Shown one piece after another: positions 44,799 to 53,670 of a stretch of DNA of 64,000 nt (the first letter of the stretch is position 1; the number at the start of each line of letters is the position of its first letter). The notes beneath the pieces are model-generated. The model saw only the letters and a program-made list of their open reading frames with translations. It did not search any database and was not told the DNA's origin. A program made the position numbers and the translations under genes. The stretch is from M3007 sp046160625 (GTDB lineage: Bacteria > Bacteroidota > Bacteroidia > Chitinophagales > Saprospiraceae): the NCBI GenBank assembly GCA_046160625.1, contig JBJXGZ010000044.1, positions 1-64,000 on the forward strand, written 5' to 3'.

Positions 44799-45674
44799 AT
44801 GCCCTCCCGTCAACCATCCGTTTTTGATTGGTTTTTGATGTTTTTGCTTGCCGCGATCTGGGGAGCTTCCTTCTTGTTTATTAAGCGTTCGGTGACAATT
44901 TTCAGTCCAATGCAAATGGCCATGTGGCGAATGGTTCTTGCCACAGTGCTTTACTTGCCCATCGCTGCGGCCTACTGGAGCAAGATTGACTGGCGGCGCT
45001 GGAAACCCTTGATTATCGTAGCACTTTGTGGCTCTGCTATACCTAATTTCTTTTTTGCAGTGGCGCAGCAACACGTTAGCAGCAGCCTTGCCGGAGTGCT
45101 CAATTCACTCACACCGCTCTTTACGCTTCTAATCGGCACGGCATTTTTTGCCATGAACTTCTCCAGGAATAAAATCTTAGGTGTGGCGATTGGCTTGGCT
45201 GGGGCGGTATTGCTTGTGCTTTTTAATGCGAGCAGTGGAGTGTCTGGCAATGCGTTTTTTGCAGGTCTCTGTGTGCTTGCCACGGTGTGTTATGCCATCA
45301 ATGCAAACACGGTTAACACCCAGCTTCGCGAGCAACATCCTGCCGGTATCGCTTCGGCAGCTTTTGTAATAACAGGAGGCGTTTTTATGCTTGGGCTTTG
45401 GTTATCAGGCGGTTGGGCGGTTGCGTGGCAACACCCCGAAGGAATGATCGGGCTTGGCTATATATTCTACCTCGCGGCAGTGGGCACGGTATTCGGCTCC
45501 ATTATGTACTTCTGGCTTCTTCAGCGCACGAGCGCGATTTTCGCCACCTCTGTAACCTATCTCTTGCCAATTGGCGCCATCGCCATTGGCGCATTGGATG
45601 GAGAAGAGATTGGCATGATTGACCTTGTGGGCACAACCGTGATTTTGTTGGGGGTGTATCTGGCCAGGAAATAA
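44799..45674 (+). CDS. EamA/DMT-family transporter
   Basis: A 291-residue membrane protein with about ten membrane segments in two halves, each an EamA domain. The DMT marks are visible (LLAAIWGASFLFIKRSVTIFSP, then a second AVGTVFGSIMYFWLLQRTSA). Members export amino acids, nucleotides or drugs, and the substrate cannot be read from sequence. The start ATG 44799 lies after a repeat array; an upstream frame runs through the repeats and is not credible. Confidence 0.88.
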   Translation: MPSRQPSVFDWFLMFLLAAIWGASFLFIKRSVTIFSPMQMAMWRMVLATVLYLPIAAAYWSKIDWRRWKPLIIVALCGSAIPNFFFAVAQQHVSSSLAGVLNSLTPLFTLLIGTAFFAMNFSRNKILGVAIGLAGAVLLVLFNASSGVSGNAFFAGLCVLATVCYAINANTVNTQLREQHPAGIASAAFVITGGVFMLGLWLSGGWAVAWQHPEGMIGLGYIFYLAAVGTVFGSIMYFWLLQRTSAIFATSVTYLLPIGAIAIGALDGEEIGMIDLVGTTVILLGVYLARK

Positions 45675-45676
45675 GC

Positions 45677-46108
45677 TCACTCTTTTTTTAACAGATCATT
45701 CAACTCACGGAACAAATCCTCCACCGCTTTTCCAACGGAGAAATTTTTGTCCCCCCACACCACACGGCTCACCATGTCGCCATCCTGAAATTCCAAAAAA
45801 TAATAGATGTTTCCGGGATGGTGAAATTCCATTTTAGCAAGCCGCTGGGATTCTATAGTTTCGAAAATCTCCTTGGCTTTTTTACCTTTCGTTTTGCCAG
45901 CCTCTGAAGTTTTGCCCAAAATGTCGCGGCTAAAAATCTGGCCGTTATCACACAAAATATGCGAGCTTTCTTTGCCTGCAAAACCGCCGCCATTGCCCCA
46001 GCGGATCTGTTTTTCGGGGAGCTTGTCGCTGGTGTACTTGGGGTGTTTACAAGCCAGCCAAAGAAATGCGGCTGTTAAAATTGTCAGGGAAATAAGGGTG
46101 AATTTCAT
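45677..46108 (-). CDS. Small lipoprotein, unknown
   Basis: A 143-residue lipoprotein (MKFTLISLTILTAAFLWLAC). The mature part begins KHPKYTSDKLPEKQIRWGNG, with GGFAGKESSHILCDNGQIFS and a second half FHHPGNIYYFLEFQDGDMVSRVVWGD. No family name is known to me, though small lipoproteins of this style are common in Bacteroidota. It converges with the EamA gene, leaving 2 bp between stops. Confidence 0.65.
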   Translation of the reverse strand: MKFTLISLTILTAAFLWLACKHPKYTSDKLPEKQIRWGNGGGFAGKESSHILCDNGQIFSRDILGKTSEAGKTKGKKAKEIFETIESQRLAKMEFHHPGNIYYFLEFQDGDMVSRVVWGDKNFSVGKAVEDLFRELNDLLKKE

Positions 46109-46150
46109 TGAAAATCAATGTTTTGGAAAATGAATGTAGATGACGCTCGC

Positions 46151-47434
46151 TTAGATCAAATCTTTGCCAATGTCCCGCCGGAAGTACTTCCCTTCAAACT
46201 GGACGGTATTTGCATTTCGGTTCGATTTGCGCAAGGCTGTCGGGATATCTTTACCTAAGCTGGTAAGCGCAATAACCCTACCGCCCGCGGTCAGACAATC
46301 TCCTTCTTTGGTTGCGGCAGTTCCAGCGTGAAAAGCAATTCCATTTTTTATCTTCTCAAGTCCTGAAATGACTTTACCCTTTTCATAATCGCCGGGATAA
46401 CCGCCACTGACGAGGAAAACTGTGGTGGCTGTGCGCTTATCTGCCCGAATTTTGACATCGCTAAGGCTTCCTCCTGCGCAGTGGCTGAACAAGCTTACTA
46501 GGTCATTTTTGAGGCGCGGGAGCACTACTTCGGTTTCTGGATCGCCCATACGACAATTGTACTCAATCACAAATGGCTCGCCACGCACACTTATGAAACC
46601 AATGAAAATGAAGCCTTTGTAAGGGATATTTTCTTTTTTTAAACCCTCCACAGTGGGACGAATGACGCGCTCTTCCACTTTTGCCCACATGGCTGAGTCC
46701 AGAAAAGGCACCGGACTTACAGCGCCCATACCCCCGGTGTTTGGCCCGGTATCATCCTCTCCGATGCGTTTGTAATCTTTTGCTTCCGGCAATATTTTGT
46801 AGGTTTTACCATCGGTCAGCACAAAAACGCTAAATTCTATACCTTCCAAAAACTCCTCTACTACCACGCGTGCGCTGGCTGCGCCAAATTTTCCACCAAG
46901 CATATCCCGCATTTCTACTTCTGCTTCTGCGTTGCTCTGGCAAATGACCACGCCTTTACCCGCCGCCAAACCGTCGGCTTTCAATACAATGGGCAGGGTG
47001 TGGTTTTTCAGAAAGGCTAAACCAGCATCAAGAGTTTCGGTGGTAAATTCTTGATAACCAGCGGTTGGGATATTATGTCGCAGCATAAATTTTTTGCTCC
47101 AGGCCTTGCTTCCTTCCAGCATTGCCCCGGCTTTTGAAGGCCCAATCAGGGGGATTTTTTTCAAGTGTGCTCGTTCTTGAAAATAGTCCCAAATGCCACG
47201 GACAAGGGGTTCTTCAGGGCCGACAACGACCATTTCTATATTGTTTTCGAGCACAAATTTTTCGATGGCAGAAAAATCCAGGGGGCTGATAGGCACATTT
47301 TGACCTAAAGCAGATGTACCGGCATTCCCGGGTGCTATGTAAAGTTGGGAGCAGCGTTTGCTCTGCTTGAGTTTCCATGCAAAAGCATGTTCGCGGCCAC
47401 CAGAGCCAAGTAGAAGAATATTGAATGTGGTCAA
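46151..47434 (-). CDS. purD: Phosphoribosylamine-glycine ligase (GARS)
   Basis: A 427-residue ATP-grasp enzyme making GAR, step two of purine synthesis. Core motifs: NILLLGSGGREHAFAWKL, GPEEPLVRG, LKADGLAAGKGVVIC and GMGAVSPVPFLDS. No ATG lies at the expected place; TTG 47434 gives MTTFNILLLG, the normal length. A longer frame from ATG 47569 adds 45 residues without homology and overlaps the divergent gene. The word TTGACCACATTC occurs twice, 18 bp apart, at this start. The TTG choice is inferred. Confidence 0.93.
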   Translation of the reverse strand: MTTFNILLLGSGGREHAFAWKLKQSKRCSQLYIAPGNAGTSALGQNVPISPLDFSAIEKFVLENNIEMVVVGPEEPLVRGIWDYFQERAHLKKIPLIGPSKAGAMLEGSKAWSKKFMLRHNIPTAGYQEFTTETLDAGLAFLKNHTLPIVLKADGLAAGKGVVICQSNAEAEVEMRDMLGGKFGAASARVVVEEFLEGIEFSVFVLTDGKTYKILPEAKDYKRIGEDDTGPNTGGMGAVSPVPFLDSAMWAKVEERVIRPTVEGLKKENIPYKGFIFIGFISVRGEPFVIEYNCRMGDPETEVVLPRLKNDLVSLFSHCAGGSLSDVKIRADKRTATTVFLVSGGYPGDYEKGKVISGLEKIKNGIAFHAGTAATKEGDCLTAGGRVIALTSLGKDIPTALRKSNRNANTVQFEGKYFRRDIGKDLI

Positions 47435-47580
47435 TTTGTCGAATGTGGTCAATGTGTTGGATGAAGGGTTTAAAAGCGATTGCGAAGGTAAACCGCGCAG
47501 ATAAGGTTGTGTTAAAATCTGGAGATAAGAGAAATGAACGAGTGCAATTTTTTTCATTTGTGCCCGCAAATCAATGCTAT

Positions 47581-47982
47581 ATGGAGCGCCTGCTCGCCAT
47601 CCTGTTTTCGGTCACATTGTTTCTGGCCACCTCGCCACCTCGAGGGCTGGACAAGGCTTGCGACTATTCCGGTGGAATTTGCACGGTGAAAGAAATTTGT
47701 TCGGCAAAATCAGAAACCTCTTGTTATAAGGAAGAGCCACATAATCTAGATTTGTCGAACACGGAAAAAGAGAATGATTGCGGAGAAAAATCAGGTTGTC
47801 CACTTCCAATTTGCTGTGTTTATGGGCCATGTTGCTGCCTTTGCGTCGTGCCAGAGCGCCCTGTTCTTCACATCGCGCCGCCATTACCTGAGGAAAAACG
47901 AGTAAAACCAGGCGAACCGCAAGATTTTTTGCCCCAACAGGTTTGCCTTTCTATTTGGAAACCCCCCTCCTTTTCAGTTTAA
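47581..47982 (+). CDS. Cys-rich exported small protein, possible HYC_CC_PP-like
   Basis: A 133-residue protein from ATG 47581 with a hydrophobic leader (LLAILFSVTLFLAT). The mature part has 13 Cys, including paired CC and CCC clusters (PLPICCVYGPCCCLC), and ends WKPPSFSV. The Cys-Cys core and C-terminal PP recall a Bacteroidota family of small exported proteins found near metal genes, though the HYC part is not present. Metal binding or disulfide formation is possible. It diverges from purD and lies just upstream of a second Cys-rich gene. Confidence 0.55.
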   Translation: MERLLAILFSVTLFLATSPPRGLDKACDYSGGICTVKEICSAKSETSCYKEEPHNLDLSNTEKENDCGEKSGCPLPICCVYGPCCCLCVVPERPVLHIAPPLPEEKRVKPGEPQDFLPQQVCLSIWKPPSFSV

Positions 47983-48014
47983 GTTTCGCAAAAAGCCCTT
48001 AAAGAACTTTACCC

Positions 48015-48052
48015 GTCAGAATTTTTCTGACAGCCTTCGGAACGGCGTTCCG
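48015..48052. repeat. Two small hairpins upstream of the second Cys-rich gene
   Basis: GTCAGAA and TTCTGAC (48015-48031) form a short hairpin, followed by the palindrome CGGAACGGCGTTCCG (48038-48052). The second resembles the CCCGGAACNNNGTTCCGGG core found twice at 48342-48399. Confidence 0.6.
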
Positions 48053-48088
48053 GGGTTCATTCAATAACTTAAACTAAAATTTCACATC

Positions 48089-48274
48089 ATGAGAAATAAA
48101 TCTTTGGCAATCGTTGCCTCTATACTGCTTTCTGCAGGTATCGCATTTGCTTTTGTTGGTGCAAACGGCACGGCTTGTTGCTCACCGGAATCCTGCTGTT
48201 TGCCAGAATCTTGCAACATGTCAGAGCAAACTTGCTGCGACATGCCTTGCCCGATTCCGTGCTGCGAGAATTAA
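48089..48274 (+). CDS. Cys-rich mini-protein
   Basis: A 61-residue exported protein. A signal (MRNKSLAIVASILLSAGIAFA) is followed by a short mature part with 10 Cys in about 33 residues (CCSPESCC, NMSEQTCCDMPCPIPCC). The pattern recalls metallothionein-like or disulfide-knotted peptides. It follows the 133-residue Cys-rich gene on the same strand and ends in a terminator, so the pair may be cotranscribed and act together. Function unknown. Confidence 0.6.
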   Translation: MRNKSLAIVASILLSAGIAFAFVGANGTACCSPESCCLPESCNMSEQTCCDMPCPIPCCEN

Positions 48275-48304
48275 GCAGAAGCCATTTTAATGGCTGACAA
48301 GAAA

Positions 48305-48340
48305 GAAGGCGAGGGTCGTAAGACCTTCGCCTTCTGTTTT
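48305..48340 (+). terminator. Terminator after the Cys-rich gene
   Basis: GAAGGCGAGGGTC and GACCTTCGCCTTC arms with a GTAA loop, followed by TGTTTT, 31 bp after the stop of the 61-codon gene. Confidence 0.9.
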
Positions 48341-48341
48341 A

Positions 48342-48399
48342 GTAGCCCGGAACGCTGTTCCGGGATTAATTAGCACCCCGGAACAGCGTTCCGGGCTAC
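48342..48399. repeat. Perfect 23-bp inverted repeat overlapping a stop codon
   Basis: Arms 48342-48364 and 48377-48399 match perfectly, each itself containing the GGAACGCTGTTCC palindrome. The right arm covers the stop codon of the DUF4159 gene (48396-48398). The loop is 12 nt. Confidence 0.9.
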
Positions 48400-49052
48400 T
48401 GCCCAAAAACGTACTGGACAATGTTCGCGCCCATCTGCAACGCTTTGGTTCGCATTTCTTTAGGGTCGTTGTGAATATCGTCCCAGCCATCGCCGAGGTC
48501 GGTCTCGAAATTGTAGTAACACACCAGGCGACCTTGGTAGAGGAGCCCAAACCCTTGTGCCGGCTTACCATCGTGTTCGTGGATTTTAGGAATCCCGTTG
48601 TTGAAGTTGTATTTCTGGTGATAAATAGGATGGCTGAAGGGCAATTCCACAAAATCAAGTTCAGGAAAAACCTTTTTCATGGCTGGTCGAACAAAAGGGT
48701 CCAGGCCAAAATCGTCGTTTAAGATTAGAAAGCCTCCGCCTTCAAGATACGAACGAAGATTTCGGGCTTCTAGGTCGCTGAAAAGCATATTGCCATGGCC
48801 TGTGGCGTACACGATGGGATAATTGAATATCTCGGCACTGCCCGGCTCCACGGTAGCATAATCTGTGGCATCGAAGTTGGTTCGAAGGTTTTCGTTGCAG
48901 AATTTGGCGAGATTTTTCAGCGAGTTTACATCATTGTACCAATCACCGCCGCCGCTGTATTTGAGCAGGGCGAGTTTGAGGGTGGGTGGGGCTATCTCGG
49001 AATTGAATGCCGTTACAGCAAGAAAAATGAATAAAAGTAGTATGAAACGCAT
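48396..49052 (-). CDS. DUF4159 exported protein
   Basis: A 218-residue exported protein starting MRFILLLFIFLAVTAF. The DUF4159 marks are visible: KLALLKYSGGGDWYND, YATGHGNMLFSDLEARNLR and GGGFLILNDDFGLD, with HPIYHQKYNFNNGIPKIHEH. The fold resembles the glutamine-amidotransferase-like class found in Bacteroidota membrane-associated operons, but the activity is unknown. The stop codon lies in a hairpin arm. Confidence 0.85.
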   Translation of the reverse strand: MRFILLLFIFLAVTAFNSEIAPPTLKLALLKYSGGGDWYNDVNSLKNLAKFCNENLRTNFDATDYATVEPGSAEIFNYPIVYATGHGNMLFSDLEARNLRSYLEGGGFLILNDDFGLDPFVRPAMKKVFPELDFVELPFSHPIYHQKYNFNNGIPKIHEHDGKPAQGFGLLYQGRLVCYYNFETDLGDGWDDIHNDPKEMRTKALQMGANIVQYVFGQ

Positions 49053-49083
49053 TCGTTTAAAATTCAAAGTTTTGTAACTTGTT

Positions 49084-49686
49084 TTACTTTCCGTAATATT
49101 TTAATGGCCGCAAAAAAGCTCGAAAATCCAATATCAGAAAGATGGCAAGCACCGCCAATAAAAAATAAACAATATAAGGATGTATTGGATTTGGTTGATC
49201 TGTAGGCATAAATGGACTGGCAAATGAAAGAAGGGAGGCCAACAAAGTAAGCCCAAAGTGACCTATTATTGAAAAAATTTGAGTTGACGTTTTCTGGGCC
49301 AAAAATTCTTCCCAAAGCAGGATTTCATTTGGCCAATTTGTCTCTGCTTTGATAATCTTTTCCAAATTGGTTCTAATGTATAGCCCCGCCCGTTTTATGG
49401 CTATACTATGGCTAGTTAGAAGAAAATCAAATAGAACAGAAGCATACGCTACAACAATAAGGATTGTTGGATGGACCATATTCGAATTGTCAAGAATATA
49501 GCCTATTCCTAGACTGACCGCAGTTATTTTAACCCCGATAATTTGAGCGCGAATTTTTTGGTGGCCGAGAATCTCCTCTCTAAGAAATGAAAGTTGCCGC
49601 CAAGCAACCTCAACTTGATCCATTTTGTTTGGCGAGCTTGTATTTGGAGACAATTTCTCTTTACCTACCTTTTTGACATTTTCCAT
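49084..49686 (-). CDS. Four-helix membrane protein, unknown
   Basis: A 200-residue protein with about four membrane segments (around 45-62, 70-90, 140-160, 175-192) and soluble N-terminus and middle loop (ENWPNEILLWEEFLAQKT region). No family is recognised. It is AT-richer than its neighbours, and its position between the DUF4159 and M3 peptidase genes gives no clue. Might belong to SLATT-like small membrane proteins, but the similarity is not clear. Confidence 0.55.
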   Translation of the reverse strand: MENVKKVGKEKLSPNTSSPNKMDQVEVAWRQLSFLREEILGHQKIRAQIIGVKITAVSLGIGYILDNSNMVHPTILIVVAYASVLFDFLLTSHSIAIKRAGLYIRTNLEKIIKAETNWPNEILLWEEFLAQKTSTQIFSIIGHFGLTLLASLLSFASPFMPTDQPNPIHPYIVYFLLAVLAIFLILDFRAFLRPLKYYGK

Positions 49687-49725
49687 TTCAAAAAATTTTT
49701 CAAAAATACAATTGTCTCATCTGAT

Positions 49726-51450
49726 TCAGAAATTGGAATCATCCACACTGTTCAGATAATCCTGAATTTCCCCAACAACAGATTTAACACAGCCATCATC
49801 AAAAGGCGATTTCAGGTTTGCTAGTTTTACCAAATTGAGAAAAGACAGACTCCCTCCTGCCCGACAAAGGCGGAGATAATCGCCCCAGGCCGTATCATGG
49901 TCACTGCGGTCTTTCACCCAAAACTGGAAGGCACAAATTTGCGCGAGCGCATAATCAATGTAATAGAATGGTGAATTGAAGATGTGGCTTTGTTTATGCC
50001 AAAAACGGCCCATTTCGAGGTGTTCAATACCATCGTAATCTCTGTGTGGCAGGTAGGTTTTTTCCATCTCTCGCCATACGGCGTTTCGCTCGGCTGGGGT
50101 CATGTCGGGTTTTTCATACACAATATGTTGAAATTCATCCACCGCTACACCGTAGGGCAGGAACTGAATAGCACCAGCCAAATGCATGAAATGGTACTTA
50201 TTGGTCTGAGGGCCAAAAAACAGATGCATCCATGGCCAGGTAAAAAACTCCATACTCATGGAGTGAATTTCAGCGGCATCGGCTGTAGGCCAATGGTACT
50301 CCTCGAATAGGAAATCGCGGCTGCACCACACCTGAAAGGCATGTCCGGCCTCGTGCGTCAGCACATCAATATCGCCACTTGTGCCATTAAAATTGGAAAA
50401 AATGTAAGGCGCGTCGAACTTGCTAACATACGTGCAATAGCCCCCGGTTGCTTTGCCATCGCGGTTAACCAAATCCATAAGTTTGGCAGCCTGCATCCGG
50501 GTGAAAAAAACATCGGTTTCGGGGCTTAGCTCATGGTACATTTTGGCGGCATTCGCTACAATTTGCTCGGGTGTGCCAATGGGCTTAGGGTTACCACTGG
50601 CAAACTTGTAGTCTTCATCGTAATGCTTTAGGGTGTTGATTCCCAAACGTTTGCGCTGGCGGTCGTAAAGCTCAGAGGCGATAGGTACGATGTGCTCTCG
50701 AACTTGACGCCGGAAATTTGCCACCATGTCGGGCGTGTAATCCGAACGACGCATCCGTGCATATCCAACCTCCGTAAAATTGCGGAATCCAAGCTTTTGC
50801 GCAATGCCATGCCGCAGCTTTACCATCTGGTCAAAGATGTTTTCTATGGCCTCGGCATTGTCGGCATAGAAACTGCTCTTTGCTGTGGTCGCATTTTTGC
50901 GCGTAGTACGGTCGTCAGACAATTCAATGGGGAGCAGGCTGCTGAGGTTGTAGGAATTACCCTCAAATTCAACTTTTGCGCGGGCCTTTATTATGGTGTA
51001 TTCGGTGCTGAGCGCGTTTTCTTGCTTTAAATCTTCGAGGATGCTTGGTTGGAAAGTTTTAAGCGATACTTCCGCCAATGTGAAAAGGTGGTTGCCATAT
51101 TTTTCGGCTAAAAGATCCCTGAATGGCGAGGAGAGCAGCGCTTGAAAAAAACGGTTGTTCAGCGCCTCAAAAGACGGGGAGTGTTCATCAAAATATTGAT
51201 TTTCAGCCTCGTAAAAAGGATCAGCCGTGTTGGAGGTGTGCCTTATATAACAGAGATTGAACATGGAACCGAATTCCTCGCGTACTGCCACAATGCCGGC
51301 CAGTGCTTCTTGTTGCTTGACAACATCTGTCGCGGTTTCAAATTTAGAAAGGTGTTTTTCAAATTCTTGAGAAACGTCCTTCATGTTTGGGCGCGAATAT
51401 CTAAAGTCGTCAAAAGTTGTATTGGTCAGATTAAACGTGGTTCTATTCAT
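49726..51450 (-). CDS. M3-family oligoendopeptidase
   Basis: A 574-residue soluble zinc metallopeptidase. The active site is HEAGH (His366, Glu367, His370), with the third zinc ligand Glu in the downstream EIHSMSMEFF stretch, as in PepF/thimet-type M3 enzymes. Other features: TTRKNATTAKSSFYADN and the RDYDGIEHLEMGRFWHKQSHIF region near the end. It cleaves oligopeptides in the cytoplasm. No signal peptide. Confidence 0.92.
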   Translation of the reverse strand: MNRTTFNLTNTTFDDFRYSRPNMKDVSQEFEKHLSKFETATDVVKQQEALAGIVAVREEFGSMFNLCYIRHTSNTADPFYEAENQYFDEHSPSFEALNNRFFQALLSSPFRDLLAEKYGNHLFTLAEVSLKTFQPSILEDLKQENALSTEYTIIKARAKVEFEGNSYNLSSLLPIELSDDRTTRKNATTAKSSFYADNAEAIENIFDQMVKLRHGIAQKLGFRNFTEVGYARMRRSDYTPDMVANFRRQVREHIVPIASELYDRQRKRLGINTLKHYDEDYKFASGNPKPIGTPEQIVANAAKMYHELSPETDVFFTRMQAAKLMDLVNRDGKATGGYCTYVSKFDAPYIFSNFNGTSGDIDVLTHEAGHAFQVWCSRDFLFEEYHWPTADAAEIHSMSMEFFTWPWMHLFFGPQTNKYHFMHLAGAIQFLPYGVAVDEFQHIVYEKPDMTPAERNAVWREMEKTYLPHRDYDGIEHLEMGRFWHKQSHIFNSPFYYIDYALAQICAFQFWVKDRSDHDTAWGDYLRLCRAGGSLSFLNLVKLANLKSPFDDGCVKSVVGEIQDYLNSVDDSNF

Positions 51451-51592
51451 ATTGCAGCGGTTCTGAAGGAATAAATGCGTGATATTAAAGGCAAAAATAC
51501 GGGAATGGGACCATGGCGAAACGAGCCATCTAAAAGCTATGTACCGCGGAATCCAAGCAAACTATTATTTTCGCCACAAAAACAGCATAATA

Positions 51593-52327
51593 ATGCGAAC
51601 GTCACTCCCAATTTTGTTCATTTTTGTCTTTTTTGGTCTAATAACTGCCCAAAGCACCGCTTATGTCATCCACTTTGGCCCCACAGCCGGCCTTCAAAAA
51701 TGGGACAACTCATCCGGACGTGAACCACTGTTTCAATACCATGCCGCCCTTAGTTTGGAAAGCATCAATAATGAGGATAATCGTGGCTCTTTTTACATGC
51801 AGCTTGGCTATCACGTAAAAGGAAGTGCTACCCGCTATCGTTTTTTCAATTTCAACTCGGGTGCACCCGGCGGTACTTTTACCGAACGCTTCATATTTAA
51901 CAACTTCTCTTTTTCACTTGGTGCGAAACAACGGTTTAAAGAGTCCAACAACGGCCGTACACGATACTTTTATTTCGGTGGGCTAAGGGCTGATTATACT
52001 TACAGCACTAATATTGATGCCCTTACAGCGTCCGACCCGACTCGAAAACTCTTCTATCCCCTCATGGGCGGGGTGCAACGTTGGATGGGGGGCTTCTCGG
52101 CTGGAGGGGGCATAGAATTTGACTTTTCCGAATTGGTTGGCTGCCAAATCCAGCTCTCCGTAAACCCGGATGTGACACCCCAATACAGACAAATGGCTAT
52201 TCCAAATGTTGCTGATCCATGGAATCCGGGACAGAATACTACTATCCCTGAACGCCGCATTCGCAACACAACAGTAGAGCTTTCCATTGGCCTTCGGCTT
52301 CTGAAAAAGGTCATAATAGTTGATTAG
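51593..52327 (+). CDS. Outer-membrane beta-barrel protein
   Basis: A 244-residue exported protein starting MRTSLPILFIFVFFGLITAQ. The rest has alternating hydrophobic strands typical of small OmpX/PorT-like barrels, ending NTTVELSIGLRLLKK, with aromatic residues at strand ends. The longer frame adds 38 residues before the signal and is not favoured. It converges with the AhpD-like gene and leaves no gap. Function unknown. Confidence 0.8.
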   Translation: MRTSLPILFIFVFFGLITAQSTAYVIHFGPTAGLQKWDNSSGREPLFQYHAALSLESINNEDNRGSFYMQLGYHVKGSATRYRFFNFNSGAPGGTFTERFIFNNFSFSLGAKQRFKESNNGRTRYFYFGGLRADYTYSTNIDALTASDPTRKLFYPLMGGVQRWMGGFSAGGGIEFDFSELVGCQIQLSVNPDVTPQYRQMAIPNVADPWNPGQNTTIPERRIRNTTVELSIGLRLLKKVIIVD

Positions 52328-52666
52328 TTACTGTTGCAATTCCTCCCAATACTCCACAGCACGGCGCGTGTGCGGGATGCAAATAGAACCACCGACCAGA
52401 TTGGCTACGGCAAAGACCTCAAAAATCTGTTCGGTCGTAAGTCCCAGCTCATGACATTTGCCGAGGTGATATTTGATACAATCGTCGCAGCGCAACACCA
52501 TAGAAGCCACCAAACCAAGCAATTCTTTGGTGCGTGTGTCAAGTGCGCCTTCTTGGTAGGTCTGGTTGTCGAGGCTCCAAAACCTTTTGATTACTTTGTT
52601 GTCTTGTGCCAAAATACGCTCGTTCATGCGAGTGCGATAGGCGTTGAATTCTTGTACAATTGACAT
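52328..52666 (-). CDS. AhpD/carboxymuconolactone-decarboxylase-like protein
   Basis: A 112-residue protein with the CxxC-xxxH redox motif (Cys60, Cys63, His67 in RCDDCIKYHLGKC) of the AhpD branch of the carboxymuconolactone decarboxylase superfamily. AhpD-like proteins act in peroxide or disulfide reduction. It diverges from the amidotransferase gene, and its stop abuts the beta-barrel gene. Confidence 0.85.
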   Translation of the reverse strand: MSIVQEFNAYRTRMNERILAQDNKVIKRFWSLDNQTYQEGALDTRTKELLGLVASMVLRCDDCIKYHLGKCHELGLTTEQIFEVFAVANLVGGSICIPHTRRAVEYWEELQQ

Positions 52667-52764
52667 TTTGTGAATATTTTTTGCGAAAATTGACGTTTGA
52701 AGCCCCCCAAGATTTCCAAAGACAAAGATCGATACCTATTGTTCACTATTTACCACAAGTAAAA

Positions 52765-53574
52765 ATGCTCCGTGCTGCCCTTTTGGATATGTACAACGGC
52801 GAACAGAATCGCGGTATTCCGATGTTGAAAAGTATTTTGGGCCGGTATGCCGAAGTACTGGAATTCGACCATTTTGATGTGCGAGCCAGGTGCGAAATCC
52901 CAGATACATCTTACGACATCTACCTGTTTTCAGGAGGCCCTGGCGACCCACTTGAAAGCGGCGGCAAATGGCAAGAACCGTTTTTCAACCTTATCGAAGA
53001 CTTGTGGCAATACAATAATAAAGCCCAGGAAGAGAAAAAGCATTGTTTTTTTATCTGCCATTCATTCCAAATGGCTTGCTACCACTTCGGCCTTGGAGAA
53101 GTGACTCAGCGTTACAAAATGTCTTTCGGCACTTATCCTGTTTACAAAACGCACGATGGAAAGGACGAGCCGTTCTTTGAGGGATTGCCAGACCCATTTT
53201 ATATAGCAGACTTTCGTCGCTATCAAGTCATAAATCCGAATCACAAACAGTTTAAGGCACTGGGAGCACATATTTTGTGCCTCGAAAAACTCCGCCCGCA
53301 CGTTCACTATGAGCGGGCCATTATGGCTGTAAGATTTAGCCAAACAATGATCGGCACACAATTCCATCCCGAAGCCGACCCGGAAGGGTTGTTAAAATAT
53401 TTCATGGAAGAAGAACGAAAAAAATCTATTGTGGAGGAGCACGGTGAGTCGCGATACGATCGAATGATACGAGACCTTGGAAACCCACAAAAAATCCAGC
53501 GCACCTTTGAGACCTTGATACCGGCTTTTTTGGAACATACATTAGCCTCCTTTGACGTGCTGGAGCATGCATAA
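52765..53574 (+). CDS. Class I glutamine amidotransferase-like protein
   Basis: A 269-residue protein starting MLRAALLDMYNGEQNRG. The GATase nucleophile is probably Cys98 in FFICHSFQMAC; the usual GxCxGxQ elbow is altered to ICHSFQ. SGGPGDP and GTQFHPEADPEG (His about 200, Glu two residues later) complete the triad. No synthase partner lies next to it, so it may act alone or use ammonia elsewhere. A start further upstream overlaps the divergent AhpD-like gene and is not supported. Confidence 0.8.
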   Translation: MLRAALLDMYNGEQNRGIPMLKSILGRYAEVLEFDHFDVRARCEIPDTSYDIYLFSGGPGDPLESGGKWQEPFFNLIEDLWQYNNKAQEEKKHCFFICHSFQMACYHFGLGEVTQRYKMSFGTYPVYKTHDGKDEPFFEGLPDPFYIADFRRYQVINPNHKQFKALGAHILCLEKLRPHVHYERAIMAVRFSQTMIGTQFHPEADPEGLLKYFMEEERKKSIVEEHGESRYDRMIRDLGNPQKIQRTFETLIPAFLEHTLASFDVLEHA

Positions 53575-53600
53575 TATATTCCGCCGAAAAGGCAACAAAC

Positions 53601-53638
53601 AAAAGCGGTTCAAAGCAATACTGCTTTGAACCGCTTTT
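53601..53638. terminator. Bidirectional terminator
   Basis: Arms AAAAGCGGTTCAAAGCA and TGCTTTGAACCGCTTTT, perfectly paired, with a short loop, between the convergent amidotransferase-like and acpP genes. Confidence 0.92.
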
Positions 53639-53670
53639 TGCGAATGGGTTAAAACCCTACCCTTTAGAAA

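Noticed and set aside
47425..47580. N-terminal extension of the 133-residue Cys-rich protein
   Set aside because: The extension overlaps the purD start region, is rich in unlikely residues, and places the signal peptide internally; ATG 47581 gives a normal leader.
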